Shown in pieces: positions 8,087 through 17,354 of a DNA stretch of 38,664 nt (its first letter is position 1; every line of letters begins with the position of its first letter). Both the position numbers and the translations under genes were made by a program. Source of the stretch: Flavobacteriaceae bacterium (GTDB taxonomy: Bacteria > Bacteroidota > Bacteroidia > Flavobacteriales > Flavobacteriaceae); the NCBI GenBank assembly GCA_020346245.1, contig CP070778.1, positions 1,035,458 to 1,074,121 of the forward strand. The letters are read 5' to 3'. The notes beneath the pieces are model-generated. The model saw only the letters and a program-made list of their open reading frames with translations, was not told the origin of the DNA and did no database searches.

Positions 8087-9115
8087 ATGGGATTTTTTGA
8101 TTTCTTAACTGAAGAAATAGCTATCGACCTCGGCACTGCAAATACTCTTATTATCCATGCAGACAAAGTGGTTGTGGACAGTCCGTCTATTGTTGCAAGA
8201 GACAGGATTACGGGTAAAATAATTGCTGTGGGGAAGGAAGCAAATATGATGCAGGGAAAAACCCATGAAAACATTAAAACCATCCGACCCTTGAAGGATG
8301 GGGTCATCGCAGATTTTGATGCTTCGGAAAAAATGATCAACATGTTCATTAAGAACATTCCCGCATTGAAGAAAAAATGGTTCCCTCCTGCATTGCGCAT
8401 GGTGATATGCATTCCTTCAGGTATTACAGAGGTAGAAATGCGTGCAGTAAAGGAATCTGCAGAGCGGGTAAATGGCAAGGAAGTTTATCTTATACATGAA
8501 CCTATGGCTGCAGCGATTGGAATTGGCCTGGATATTATGCAGCCCAAAGGTAATATGATTGTAGATATCGGAGGTGGAACAACCGAAATAGCAGTAATTG
8601 CTTTAGGAGGAATCGTTTGTGATAAATCGGTTAAAATTGCGGGTGATGTATTTACCAATGATATCATTTACTACATGCGCACGCAACATAATCTATACGT
8701 TGGTGAAAGTACAGCAGAGAACATTAAAATAAAAATAGGATCTGCGACCGAGGACCTTCAATCACCTCCGGATGAGATGTCTGTACAAGGTCGGGATTTG
8801 CTTACAGGAAAACCAAAACAGGTTTCTATTTCATTTAGAGAAATTGCCAAAGCCCTGGACAAGTCTATTTTGAGGGTAGAAGATGCCGTAATGGAGACGT
8901 TATCACAAACTCCTCCGGAATTAGCGGCTGATATTTATAATACAGGTATTTACCTCGCCGGAGGAGGATCAATGCTTCGCGGATTAGACCGAAGGTTATC
9001 GCAAAAGACAGATTTGCCGGTCTATATTGCTGAAGATCCATTGAGAGCGGTAGTTAGAGGAACAGGAATAGCACTTAAAAATCTGGAACGCTACAAAAGC
9101 ATCCTTATTAAGTAA
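8087..9115 (+). CDS. mreB: Rod shape-determining protein MreB
   Basis: This is a bacterial actin homologue that forms membrane-associated filaments and positions the elongation machinery. At 342 residues it has the usual family length. The ATP-binding signatures are all present: phosphate-1 loop IDLGTANTLI near residue 13, phosphate-2 VDIGGGTTEIAVI near residue 160, and the adenosine motif AGGGSMLRGLD near residue 290. The N-terminus MGFFDFLTEEIAIDLG is typical for Flavobacteriia. It heads the run mreB-mreC-mreD-mrdA-rodA. A 67-bp gap with a hairpin and a 12-bp palindrome separates it from mreC, so downstream dosage may be adjusted there. Confidence 0.97.
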   Translation: MGFFDFLTEEIAIDLGTANTLIIHADKVVVDSPSIVARDRITGKIIAVGKEANMMQGKTHENIKTIRPLKDGVIADFDASEKMINMFIKNIPALKKKWFPPALRMVICIPSGITEVEMRAVKESAERVNGKEVYLIHEPMAAAIGIGLDIMQPKGNMIVDIGGGTTEIAVIALGGIVCDKSVKIAGDVFTNDIIYYMRTQHNLYVGESTAENIKIKIGSATEDLQSPPDEMSVQGRDLLTGKPKQVSISFREIAKALDKSILRVEDAVMETLSQTPPELAADIYNTGIYLAGGGSMLRGLDRRLSQKTDLPVYIAEDPLRAVVRGTGIALKNLERYKSILIK

Positions 9116-9119
9116 CCAG

Positions 9120-9170
9120 AATCCCATTGGGATTTAAGTTATGACTTGGCATCTCATTTTAAACGTTTAA
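9120..9170 (+). other. Hairpin and 12-bp palindrome in the mreB-mreC gap
   Basis: AATCCC (9120-9125) and GGGATT (9129-9134) form a 6-bp stem with a 3-nt loop directly after the mreB stop, without a following T-run. Further on, TTAAACGTTTAA at 9159-9170 is a perfect 12-bp palindrome ending 12 bp before the mreC ATG; GTTATG (9138-9143) and CATAAC (9171-9176) flank it as an outer inverted repeat. The first may stabilise or process mRNA; the second, with its central CG, resembles a dimeric-repressor operator. No function can be assigned from sequence alone. Confidence 0.35.
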
Positions 9171-9182
9171 CATAACAAGTGA

Positions 9183-10001
9183 ATGCAGCAGATAATCAAC
9201 TTTATCATTAGGTATAAAACCTCGCTGCTCTACTTATTATTACTGATAATTTCTCTGGCCTTTACCATCGATTCGCATTCCTATCATCGATCGAAATTCT
9301 TTAACTCTTCAAACCGAATATCTGGTTCAATCTACAATACCGCAGATGGAATTTGGCGTTATTTTAATTTGAATAAGGAAAATAAAAAGCTGGTTGAAGA
9401 GAACAAAAAACTAAGAAGTTTGCTCTTCAATTCAAATATTGAGGATACTGTCCGATTAGATACTACGAAATTTGATTTTACAACAACACCAGGTAGAATT
9501 ATAAAGAATAGTTATGCCAGCCCTAATAATTATATAACTATAAACAGGGGGACAAACCATGGCATTAAACAAGATATGGGTGTAATTACGGCTAATGGAA
9601 TTCTGGGTATTGTTGAACATACCACAAAAAATTATGCCTCCGTTCAAAGTATTTTGAACACTAAATCTAATATAAATGCCAAAATTAAGAATACCAATTA
9701 TTTTGGGTCTTTAGTATGGGACGGAGGGAGTTATAACCAGGTAAAACTAGAGGACATCCCCAGATTGGTTCCTCTTTTAATTGGAGACACCATAGTTACC
9801 GGGGCAATGTCGAGTATATTTCCCGAGAACATTCCAATCGGGACTATTAAAAAATATAACCTCAACGTATCCAAGAGTTTTTATACTATAGATGTAGAAC
9901 TTTTTAACGACATGTCTAATGTTAAAAATGTCTATATCATTTACAACAAAAACAGACCGGAGATCTTAGAGCTCGAAACTAAAATTGCCAATGACCAGTA
10001 G
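9183..10001 (+). CDS. mreC: Rod shape-determining protein MreC
   Basis: MreC is the periplasmic scaffold of the elongasome, linking MreB filaments to PBP2 and RodA. The 272-residue protein has one N-terminal membrane helix (about residues 12-28), a coiled coil rich in Glu/Asn/Lys (about 58-76) and the beta-domain with the typical TPGRIIKNSYASPNNYITINRG and GVITANGILGIV segments. Its 3' end overlaps mreD by 11 bp. Length and order fit the family, and nothing looks altered. Confidence 0.95.
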   Translation: MQQIINFIIRYKTSLLYLLLLIISLAFTIDSHSYHRSKFFNSSNRISGSIYNTADGIWRYFNLNKENKKLVEENKKLRSLLFNSNIEDTVRLDTTKFDFTTTPGRIIKNSYASPNNYITINRGTNHGIKQDMGVITANGILGIVEHTTKNYASVQSILNTKSNINAKIKNTNYFGSLVWDGGSYNQVKLEDIPRLVPLLIGDTIVTGAMSSIFPENIPIGTIKKYNLNVSKSFYTIDVELFNDMSNVKNVYIIYNKNRPEILELETKIANDQ

Positions 10002-10500
10002 TTATTACTATATCAATTTTATCAGATTCATTTTACTTGTGCTTGTTCAGGTATTGGTATTTAACAGGTTAAACTTTTTTGGCTTTATAAATCCAATGGT
10101 ATATATCCTTTTCCTCTATTGGTATCCAATAAAGGAAAATAGGTTAGTCTTTATATTTTTAGGATTTTTACTTGGTTTTTCCATTGACTTTTTTTCAGAT
10201 ACTATGGCGTTGCACGCTGCATCAACGTTGACCATAGCTTATCTGAGGCCTACAATAATGCGTTTTGTTTTTGGGGTTAATTACGAATTTCAAAGTTTCA
10301 AATTATCTAATACTACCCGGGTACAACAAATTACCTTTTTGACGTTATTAATTGTAGCACATCATGTGATATTCTTTACTTTGGAAATTTTCAGTATATC
10401 AAATTTGCTGCTAATTTTGAAGAAAGTTATTTTTACAGGAATTGCCACGCTCATATTAGGTTTGCTTTTTGGTTCACTTTTCAGTGTTGAAAAAGAATAA
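9991..10500 (+). CDS. mreD: Rod shape-determining protein MreD
   Basis: A 169-residue, very hydrophobic protein with about five membrane helices; the pattern GFLLGFSIDFFSD matches the MreD signature (G-x-x-D-F). It is the integral membrane partner of MreC. The ATG at 9991 (MTSSYYY) lies inside the end of mreC, giving an 11-bp overlap; a TTG two codons earlier is an unlikely start. The call is helped by its place between mreC and the PBP2 gene, as MreD sequences diverge strongly. Confidence 0.9.
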   Translation: MTSSYYYINFIRFILLVLVQVLVFNRLNFFGFINPMVYILFLYWYPIKENRLVFIFLGFLLGFSIDFFSDTMALHAASTLTIAYLRPTIMRFVFGVNYEFQSFKLSNTTRVQQITFLTLLIVAHHVIFFTLEIFSISNLLLILKKVIFTGIATLILGLLFGSLFSVEKE

Positions 10501-10537
10501 ATCAGAATAGCAACTAATTATTGAAAGCTAAATTTCA

Positions 10538-12406
10538 ATGAAAAAAGTATTATTATCATCCATAATTATCCTTATCGGGATTACCTTCATAGGCAGGCTA
10601 TCCTATTTGCAAATTTTTAGCTTTTCACCTGACCAGGTATTGGAAGACCCCGCTATTAAGGCTATATACGATTATCCGGAACGAGGTTACATCTACGATA
10701 GAAATGGGAAACTTCTGGTAGGAAATGATCCAGCCTATGACGTGATGGTTATTCCAAGGGAAGTAAAACCTCTGGACACCCTTGAGTTTTGTAGCCTTTT
10801 GGGAATAGACAAGGAAAAATTTATACAAAAACTCCGTAAAGCCAGAATTTATTCGCCGCGATTACCCTCAGTATTAGTACCTCAACTATCCAAGGAAGAC
10901 TATGCCAGGCTTCAGGAGAAAATGAGGAAGTATGAGGGGTTTTATATTCAGAAAAGATCTTTAAGATATTACGACACCAAAGCTGCCGCAAATGTCCTGG
11001 GCTATATTAGGGAGGTAAATGAGCGAGACCTGCAAAGAAACCCATATTACGTTCAGGGAGAATTAACCGGGGGCAAAGGTGTTGAACAGCAATATGAGGA
11101 AATTCTGAGGGGTAGAAAAGGAGTTCAATATATACAAAAAGACAGATTCAATAGGGATATTGGTCCCTATAAGGGAGGTATACTAGACACTCTTCCTGAG
11201 CAGGGGAAGGAAATTAGCCTTACCCTGGATAAGGAACTCCAGGAATATGGAGAATTATTAATGAATGGTAAATGGGGTGGCATAGTTGCCCTGGAACCAT
11301 CCTCCGGGGAAATATTAGCCATGATCTCCGGACCAACTTATGATCCGGCATTACTTGTAGGAAGGGAACGTTCAAAAAACTACAGTAAACTGCATTATGA
11401 CACTATATCCAAACCCCTGTTTGACAGATCTATTTCGGCCGAAGGTTCTCCCGGATCACCGTTTAAAACGCTAAATGCCCTTGTAGCTTTGCAGGAAGAG
11501 GTAATAAGGCCTGGCACAACTTTTAGATGCTACAATGGATTTTATGTAGGTAGAACAAAAAGGGGGTGTCATTGCGGAGGTGGAATAAGAAATTTAAATA
11601 GTGGAATATACAATTCCTGTAACGCGTACTTTGCAGGTACATTTAGAAAATTTTATGAAAAATTTCCGACGACAGATGAAGGTCAGGATGTTTGGGAAAA
11701 ACATATGAATAGTTTTGGCCTTGGAAATTTTTTGGGCTATGATCTTCCTACCGGACGACCAGGAAGGATCCCAAGTAAAGCCTACTATGATAAATGGTAT
11801 GGAGATGATCGCTGGGCTTCCTCATATATTATTTCCAATTCCATTGGTCAGGGTGAAGTTGCGGCAACTCCTGTTCAATTGGCCAACATGACGGCTGCTA
11901 TTGCAAACCGGGGTTATTATTATACGCCCCATATCCTTAAAAAAGTTGAAGGTGAGGATATTAGTATTCCGGAATACGTCCAGCCCAAATATACCACCAT
12001 AGACAAAGAGCATTTTGAACCTGTCATTAAGGGCATGGCCGATGTTTATAATAAAGGTACAGCCAGATGGGTACAAATTCCAGGAATAGAAATTGCAGGT
12101 AAAACGGGTACTGTAGAGAATTATACAATAATTGATAGTGTCCGCACCCAGCTTACCGATCATTCCGTTTTTGTAGCTTTTGCACCGGTAAACAATCCTC
12201 AAATTGCTTTGGCAGTTTATATTGAAAATGGCTATTATGGATCAAGATACGCCGGCCATATAGCGTCTCTTTTAATAGAAAAATACTTAAAAGGAAAAAT
12301 TACCAGAAAGGACCTTGAAAAAAGAATGCTCGAAAAAACTCTTGAACATGAATATGCCAAACCTTACAGCGGAGAAGAATTCAAGATAAATGAGTATGTT
12401 TGGTAG
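10538..12406 (+). CDS. mrdA: Penicillin-binding protein 2, elongation transpeptidase
   Basis: This class B PBP cross-links peptidoglycan during lateral growth together with RodA. The 622-residue protein has an N-terminal membrane helix (about residues 4-24), a pedestal/dimerisation domain opening with ERGYIYDRNG, and a transpeptidase domain with Ser307-x-x-Lys310 (SPFK), Ser360-Cys-Asn362 and Lys522-Thr-Gly524. Four cysteines and a histidine lie close to the active site (Cys331, Cys344-His345-Cys346, Cys361), reminiscent of the metal site reported near the active site of E. coli PBP2; metal binding here is inference. It starts 37 bp after mreD and overlaps rodA by 17 bp. Confidence 0.96.
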   Translation: MKKVLLSSIIILIGITFIGRLSYLQIFSFSPDQVLEDPAIKAIYDYPERGYIYDRNGKLLVGNDPAYDVMVIPREVKPLDTLEFCSLLGIDKEKFIQKLRKARIYSPRLPSVLVPQLSKEDYARLQEKMRKYEGFYIQKRSLRYYDTKAAANVLGYIREVNERDLQRNPYYVQGELTGGKGVEQQYEEILRGRKGVQYIQKDRFNRDIGPYKGGILDTLPEQGKEISLTLDKELQEYGELLMNGKWGGIVALEPSSGEILAMISGPTYDPALLVGRERSKNYSKLHYDTISKPLFDRSISAEGSPGSPFKTLNALVALQEEVIRPGTTFRCYNGFYVGRTKRGCHCGGGIRNLNSGIYNSCNAYFAGTFRKFYEKFPTTDEGQDVWEKHMNSFGLGNFLGYDLPTGRPGRIPSKAYYDKWYGDDRWASSYIISNSIGQGEVAATPVQLANMTAAIANRGYYYTPHILKKVEGEDISIPEYVQPKYTTIDKEHFEPVIKGMADVYNKGTARWVQIPGIEIAGKTGTVENYTIIDSVRTQLTDHSVFVAFAPVNNPQIALAVYIENGYYGSRYAGHIASLLIEKYLKGKITRKDLEKRMLEKTLEHEYAKPYSGEEFKINEYVW

Positions 12407-13679
12407 AAAAGCATATAAGCGAATTGATTGGCTTACTGTATTGATTTACTTTTTGCTAGTAGCCATAGGTTGGCTAAATATTTATTCCAGTACATTCACA
12501 GAAAGCAGCGCTTCTATTTTCGATTTTGGCGAACTATATGGAAAACAATTAATCTTTATTGGGTTAAGCCTAATTAGTATCCTAGCATTACTTGCACTGG
12601 AGGCTAGTTTTTATGAGCGTTTTTCCAGCATATTGTACATTATTTCAATGGTTTTTCTCCTGGGGCTTTTTGTCTTTGGCAAGACTATTGCCGGAGCGAC
12701 CTCATGGTACGACCTTGGGTTTTTTAATTTTCAACCTTCCGAGCTTGCTAAGGTTGCCACCTCTTTGGCTTTGGCCAAGTATTTAAGTGATATTCAGACT
12801 GATATTAAAAACCGGAAAGATCAATTTTATTCTTTTTTAATTATCCTGATACCGGCCTTTTTAATCATCCCTCAGCCAGATCCGGGCAGTGCATTGGTGT
12901 TTTTTGCCCTGGTCTTTGTTCTTTTCAGAGAAGGATTGCCTCTGTATTACCTGGGTATTGCTTTTTTGGCCGTGATGGTTTTTATAACTACTTTAATGTT
13001 CGGAACTATATGGGTAGGAATTGGCTTTGCTTTGATAATTGCTCTTTTCCTCTTACTTAAAAGAGCCTCTTTTAAAGTTCCCATCTTCCCTTTGATAGTT
13101 GTTTTTATTATTACTATCGCTTTTTCACTTTCTGTAAATTTTGTATTCAATAATGTATTTGAACAACGCCACAGAGACAGGTTCAGCCTCTGGCTTCGAT
13201 TGGAAAAAGACCCTACCAAGCTCGAACAAATTCGCAAAACCATAGGCTATAATACTTATCAATCTGAAAAAGCAATAGAGTCTGGTGGTTTCTTTGGCAA
13301 GGGCTTCCTGGAAGGCACCAGAACAAAAGGAGATTTTGTTCCTGAACAACATACAGATTATATTTTTAGCACCGTCGGTGAAGAGTGGGGGTTTTTGGGT
13401 ACAACGATTGTGGTCATACTTTTTACCTTTTTGCTATTACGACTTGTTTATCTGGCCGAAAGGCAAAAAAACGATTTCAGCCGCATGTATGGCTACGGAG
13501 CAATCTCGATACTGCTTATTCATTATTTTATCAATATAGGAATGGTCATTGGTGTACTCCCAACTATAGGGATTCCTTTACCATTCTTTAGCTACGGAGG
13601 ATCTGGTCTTTTAGGGTTTACTGTTTTATTGTTTATATTTCTGAAGTTAGATGCGAACAGGTTAAATGAGTGGGGTTAG
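12390..13679 (+). CDS. rodA: SEDS peptidoglycan glycosyltransferase RodA
   Basis: RodA polymerises lipid II into glycan strands and works with PBP2. The 429-residue protein has about ten membrane helices. It contains the SEDS hallmarks FNFQPSELAK and QPDPGSALVF, the latter holding the conserved Asp, plus the C-terminal PTIGIPLPFFSYGGSGLL. The ATG at 12390 gives MSMFGRK and a 17-bp overlap with mrdA; the second ATG at 12396 is also possible. It is the last gene of the operon, and no strong terminator follows. RodA rather than FtsW is chosen because of the mre/PBP2 context. Confidence 0.96.
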   Translation: MSMFGRKAYKRIDWLTVLIYFLLVAIGWLNIYSSTFTESSASIFDFGELYGKQLIFIGLSLISILALLALEASFYERFSSILYIISMVFLLGLFVFGKTIAGATSWYDLGFFNFQPSELAKVATSLALAKYLSDIQTDIKNRKDQFYSFLIILIPAFLIIPQPDPGSALVFFALVFVLFREGLPLYYLGIAFLAVMVFITTLMFGTIWVGIGFALIIALFLLLKRASFKVPIFPLIVVFIITIAFSLSVNFVFNNVFEQRHRDRFSLWLRLEKDPTKLEQIRKTIGYNTYQSEKAIESGGFFGKGFLEGTRTKGDFVPEQHTDYIFSTVGEEWGFLGTTIVVILFTFLLLRLVYLAERQKNDFSRMYGYGAISILLIHYFINIGMVIGVLPTIGIPLPFFSYGGSGLLGFTVLLFIFLKLDANRLNEWG

Positions 13680-14007
13680 AAATTCCAATTTTCTAATTCT
13701 ATGCTCCGTTCCTATCACGATTCAAATACTAAGACGAAGAAGACGCCTTACAATACCGTAATAAAAAATTTCTCAAGCAAGCAAAACCCATTTTACTAAG
13801 GATCAACAAAGGAATATATATGTTATTGTTAACACTTTGTGATCTTCCGCGAATCATAATTTATTTTTGGTTTATTCCGAATGGAGTTTTAGCCGAATAG
13901 ATTGTAAGTTAGAGGTATTATATCCGACTTAATTTACTTATTTTACCATTAGTAATACTTTTGACTTTTGGTATAAACTTTTAAGCATTCATTATAATTG
14001 AAATTCT
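13680..14007. other. 328-bp gap between rodA and msrB
   Basis: No recognisable gene or RNA is seen here. The right end holds the msrB promoter elements. A 32-codon frame from an ATG at 13701 to a stop at 13797-13799 has Lys/Thr/Asn-rich content but no recognised family and no promoter of its own. There is no good hairpin with a T-run to end the mre operon transcript. The stretch is AT-rich and looks like an ordinary spacer. Confidence 0.5.
13933..13963 (+). promoter_or_regulatory. Putative promoter of msrB-msrA
   Basis: TACTTTTG at 13956-13963 matches TAnnTTTG exactly. TTTA at 13933-13936, one base off the -33 TTTG, lies 19 nt upstream. The -7 box ends 44 bp before the msrB ATG, a reasonable leader length. 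Confidence 0.55.
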
Positions 14008-14469
14008 ATGTTGACCTGGAAAAACATAATAAATTTTACCGTAAACGGAAATCCGACCCCAGACAGGCGTGTTGAAAAAACAGAAGATGAATGGCGTGAA
14101 ATACTTACACCAGACCAATTTCGAATAACCCGAAAAAAAGGAACCGAAGCGCCTCATTCAGGAGCATTGTGTAGCATCCACGATGCAGGTAAATATTCCT
14201 GTGTTTGTTGCAACACTCCACTGTTTGATTCTACTATAAAATTTGAATCAGGTACAGGATGGCCCAGTTTCACACAGCCTATAGCCGAAAATGCTATTAA
14301 ATATGAAAAAGATGTAACATTTGGAATGATAAGGGTAGAAGTCCTTTGTAATACCTGCGATGCACATTTAGGACATGTATTCCCCGATGGACCGGAACCC
14401 AGTGGTCTTCGTTATTGTATTAACTCAGAATCCATGGTGATTGAAAAGGAAGTTCTTGATGGAAAATAA
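14008..14469 (+). CDS. msrB: Peptide methionine-(R)-S-oxide reductase
   Basis: MsrB reduces the R epimer of methionine sulfoxide in proteins. The 153-residue protein carries the two structural zinc CxxC pairs (Cys65/Cys68 and Cys114/Cys117), the substrate loop SGTGWPSF and the catalytic Cys137 in RYCINS. No signal peptide is visible, so it probably acts in the cytoplasm. Its end overlaps msrA by 11 bp, so both stereoisomer-specific reductases are made together. Confidence 0.96.
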   Translation: MLTWKNIINFTVNGNPTPDRRVEKTEDEWREILTPDQFRITRKKGTEAPHSGALCSIHDAGKYSCVCCNTPLFDSTIKFESGTGWPSFTQPIAENAIKYEKDVTFGMIRVEVLCNTCDAHLGHVFPDGPEPSGLRYCINSESMVIEKEVLDGK

Positions 14470-15007
14470 AAAATTGGAATTAGCAACACTGGGTGGAGGA
14501 TGTTTTTGGTGCACTGAAGCTGTTTTATTAGAGATCAAAGGAGTAGAAAAAGTAGTTTCCGGATATTCGGGGGGCAATGCTCCAGGTAAACCAACTTACA
14601 GAGAAATATGCTCTGGACTTACCGGTCATGCAGAAGTAATACAGATAAGCTTTGATCCCGACATTATTTCTTTTCGCGATCTATTACTTGTTTTTATGAC
14701 TACCCATGACCCTACAACACTAAACCGACAGGGGGCAGATGTTGGAACACAATACCGTTCTGTCATTTTTTACCATAATCAAAATCAAAAAGAAGTGGCG
14801 GAAGAAGTTATAGCTGAAATGTCTTCCTATTATGAAAATCCTGTAGTAACAGAATTGAGTCCGTTAAAAATATTTTATGAGGCAGAGGACTATCATCAGA
14901 ATTATTACAGCAATAACCAAAGTCAGGGGTATTGCAATTTTGTAATTACTCCAAAGTTGGCTAAACTAAGACAAATACATGCAGATAAACTAAAAAGTAC
15001 AAGTTAG
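14459..15007 (+). CDS. msrA: Peptide methionine-(S)-S-oxide reductase
   Basis: MsrA reduces the S epimer of methionine sulfoxide. The 182-residue protein shows the catalytic motif GGGCFWC (Cys15, second Cys at 18), then GYSGG, GHAEV, the segment [23 protein letters not shown] (split here only by description) and the late motif AEDYHQNYY. The ATG at 14459 ([10 protein letters not shown]) lies inside the msrB end; a TTG 18 bp upstream is less likely. A shared hairpin terminator lies about 165 bp downstream. Confidence 0.96.
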   Translation: MENKKLELATLGGGCFWCTEAVLLEIKGVEKVVSGYSGGNAPGKPTYREICSGLTGHAEVIQISFDPDIISFRDLLLVFMTTHDPTTLNRQGADVGTQYRSVIFYHNQNQKEVAEEVIAEMSSYYENPVVTELSPLKIFYEAEDYHQNYYSNNQSQGYCNFVITPKLAKLRQIHADKLKSTS

Positions 15008-15171
15008 TCAGACGAGGTTTGGATTAACTGAGGCTAAAATGTTTATTACAGGTGTTTCTGATAGTACCGCTAGATATTTTAATGAAAAAATATCAATTAA
15101 CTTGAATGCTTTTATCCAGGCAAATTCAAATATTTCTTCGCCGTTAATGGAAGTGGAGAATGAAAACAAAA

Positions 15172-15200
15172 AAGAGCTCCGATTAAAAACCAGAGCTCTT
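15172..15200. terminator. Bidirectional terminator between msrA and the Prc-like protease
   Basis: AAGAGCTC (15172-15179) pairs perfectly with GAGCTCTT (15193-15200) across a 13-nt loop. On the minus strand the stem is followed by TTTTTTG and more T, 25 bp after the protease stop codon, a strong fit. On the plus strand CTTTTA follows, so it can also stop the msrBA transcript. Confidence 0.85.
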
Positions 15201-15224
15201 CTTTTATAAAGTAAATTGAACTTC

Positions 15225-17354
15225 TTAGCCTTTAACGCTGGCTAATTTACCGTTTTTGATATTGTTTAATTTCAAATCCTGAAGCACATTTATTGCCTCT
15301 TCTACATAGACATCTTTTGCAAGATTATTATGCCAACGGTCGCGTTTTTCTCTTAATACGGGGTCTTTTGTAAATAATTCTTCTTCGTATTTGAGAGATT
15401 CAAATGTTAAGCGCGAATCGTAATCGGATATGGTCTTAAAATATGCAGATCTTTCTTTATCCTTTTTCTCTTCTCTTTTGTAAATATCATAATTCAATGA
15501 AACTACATTTTCATCCTGCTGCTCCTTAAGCCATTTGGCGTTTTCTTCAATTAAAGCAATCTGTGGATTCTCAGACATTCGCTTGGCGCTATTCTCAATT
15601 GTAGCTTCATAATCAATATAACCTTCCCACGGCTCATAATCCGCCGGAGATATTTTATCCCAGGTCAACGGATTGCGCTGATCTCTTTCCCCTAAGTCGA
15701 TATAGCTATATCTATCCGGAACAACTACATCGCTTTTAACTCCTTCCAACTGTGTTGATCCTCCATTTATCCTGTAAAACTTTTGAGTTGTAAGTTTTAT
15801 AGCTCCTAGATCACCATGCTCATTGCTTCTAACAATATTTTCCAGGGGGATTACATTTTGTACTGTTCCTTTTCCAAAAGTTTGTTTGCTGCCAATTACC
15901 ACAGCTCTCTTATAGTCCTGCATGGCAGCCGCCAATATTTCAGAAGCGGATGCAGAAAGTTCATTTACCAAAATAACCAGGGGACCATCCCATTGAATCC
16001 TCTCATCCTTATCTTCATATACGTCCTTATCCTTTCCGGAAGACCTTACCTGAACCACAGGTCCATCTTTAATAAAAAGACCAGCCATTTCCACAACTGT
16101 TTTAAGAGACCCTCCCCCATTGTCCCTAAGGTCAATTACAAGGCCTTGTACACCTTCTTTCTTTAAACGATCAACCTCCTTGGCCACATCCGTTGCCGCA
16201 TTTCTTTCGGCATAATCATTGAAATCCACGTAGAATTTTGGAAGGTTAATAATCCCGTATTTTTGATTCTCTTTGGTAACCGTTGCAGATTTAGCATAAC
16301 TCTCCTCGAGTTCAACTACATCTCTTATGATAGAAATTTCTTCTATTGAGCCATCTACTTTTCTAACGGTTAAATCAACTACCGTACCTTTTGGGCCTTT
16401 AATTAGTTTGATAGCATCATCTAAACGCATCCCTACAATATTTACGGGTAATTCTCCGTCCTGGCCAACTTTTAATATTTCATCACCTACTTCCAATTGT
16501 TGGTCTCTCCATACAGGTCCGCCAGAAATTATCTCAACAATCTTCGCACCCTCTGGTTTTTTCTGCAATCTTGCACCTATGCCTTCAAATTTACCAGACA
16601 TACTAATATCAAATTTATCCTTATCTTCAGGAGCAAAGTAATAGGTATGAGGGTCAAATTCATCAACAATTGTATTAATATAATATACGAACCAGTCTTC
16701 CCTTTTAAGGTCGTCTACAAAGTCGAAATATTCATCCAGCGTCTTTTTAGTAGATTCTCTGGCCTCTGATTCCATTTGCTCCAGCGACATACTTTCCGTA
16801 TTGGGATCGTCTTTCTTTTTTTGTTCCTGGACCTTATACTTAGAATCAAAAGTTCCAATGGTGGCATATTTAAGTTGTTTTCTCCATCGCTCCTTAAGTT
16901 CATTTTTGTTAGTAGCAAATAGCTGGTCTTTATAATCTATGTTAATGGATTCTTCGATTGAATAATCAAAAGGATCACTTAAAACCTCCGCATAAAGCGA
17001 TTTGGCATTTTCCATGCGCTTCATAAACCTTGAATAAACAATATTAAAAAAGGATATATCTGTATTTCTTATCTGATCATCTATTTGAAATTTGTATTTC
17101 TCAAACTCCAAAATATCTTCCTCAAGGAAATACCTTTTTGTAGGATCTATAACATCGATAAAATCTTCAAAAACACTAACCGAGAAATCGTCATCAATTT
17201 CCTTCGGCTCATAGTGTCCGCGTTCTAAAATATAGGTAATAAGATCTAAGAGTAATTTATCCTTATCATCATTTTCAAATGACTTATTGGTAAAACTGCA
17301 TGATGCAATTGCAATAAGTAGCACCAAAAATCCAAGTATGAGGTTTCTTTTCAT
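15225..17354 (-). CDS. prc: Carboxy-terminal processing (tail-specific) protease, lipoprotein
   Basis: An S41-family periplasmic protease of 709 residues. The N-terminus is a lipoprotein signal with lipobox IASC (Cys19). A helical N-terminal domain is followed by a PDZ domain (about residues 240-335, with GIGARLQ and GDEILKVGQ) and the protease core: Ser469 in SASASE and Lys495 in FGKG, spaced as in E. coli Prc. The C-terminal ~170 residues are charged and match the DUF3340 part of the Prc group. The ATG at 17354 places the signal peptide at the N-terminus; an upstream TTG would add 15 polar residues and is rejected. E. coli Prc degrades or trims envelope proteins with non-polar C-termini; substrates here are unknown. 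A strong promoter lies 43 bp upstream. Confidence 0.94.
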   Translation of the reverse strand: MKRNLILGFLVLLIAIASCSFTNKSFENDDKDKLLLDLITYILERGHYEPKEIDDDFSVSVFEDFIDVIDPTKRYFLEEDILEFEKYKFQIDDQIRNTDISFFNIVYSRFMKRMENAKSLYAEVLSDPFDYSIEESINIDYKDQLFATNKNELKERWRKQLKYATIGTFDSKYKVQEQKKKDDPNTESMSLEQMESEARESTKKTLDEYFDFVDDLKREDWFVYYINTIVDEFDPHTYYFAPEDKDKFDISMSGKFEGIGARLQKKPEGAKIVEIISGGPVWRDQQLEVGDEILKVGQDGELPVNIVGMRLDDAIKLIKGPKGTVVDLTVRKVDGSIEEISIIRDVVELEESYAKSATVTKENQKYGIINLPKFYVDFNDYAERNAATDVAKEVDRLKKEGVQGLVIDLRDNGGGSLKTVVEMAGLFIKDGPVVQVRSSGKDKDVYEDKDERIQWDGPLVILVNELSASASEILAAAMQDYKRAVVIGSKQTFGKGTVQNVIPLENIVRSNEHGDLGAIKLTTQKFYRINGGSTQLEGVKSDVVVPDRYSYIDLGERDQRNPLTWDKISPADYEPWEGYIDYEATIENSAKRMSENPQIALIEENAKWLKEQQDENVVSLNYDIYKREEKKDKERSAYFKTISDYDSRLTFESLKYEEELFTKDPVLREKRDRWHNNLAKDVYVEEAINVLQDLKLNNIKNGKLASVKG

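Noticed and set aside
8062..8478. 138-codon minus-strand frame over mreB
   Set aside because: Lies wholly opposite conserved MreB sequence and resembles no known protein.
11822..12202. 126-codon minus-strand frame over mrdA
   Set aside because: Antisense shadow of the PBP2 transpeptidase domain without supporting signals.
13701..13799. 32-codon frame in the rodA-msrB gap
   Set aside because: Too short, no recognised family and no clear promoter; could be a small protein, but nothing beyond an ATG and a stop supports it.
15039..15209. 56-codon frame after msrA
   Set aside because: It reads straight through the bidirectional terminator stem and shows no family resemblance, so it is probably chance.
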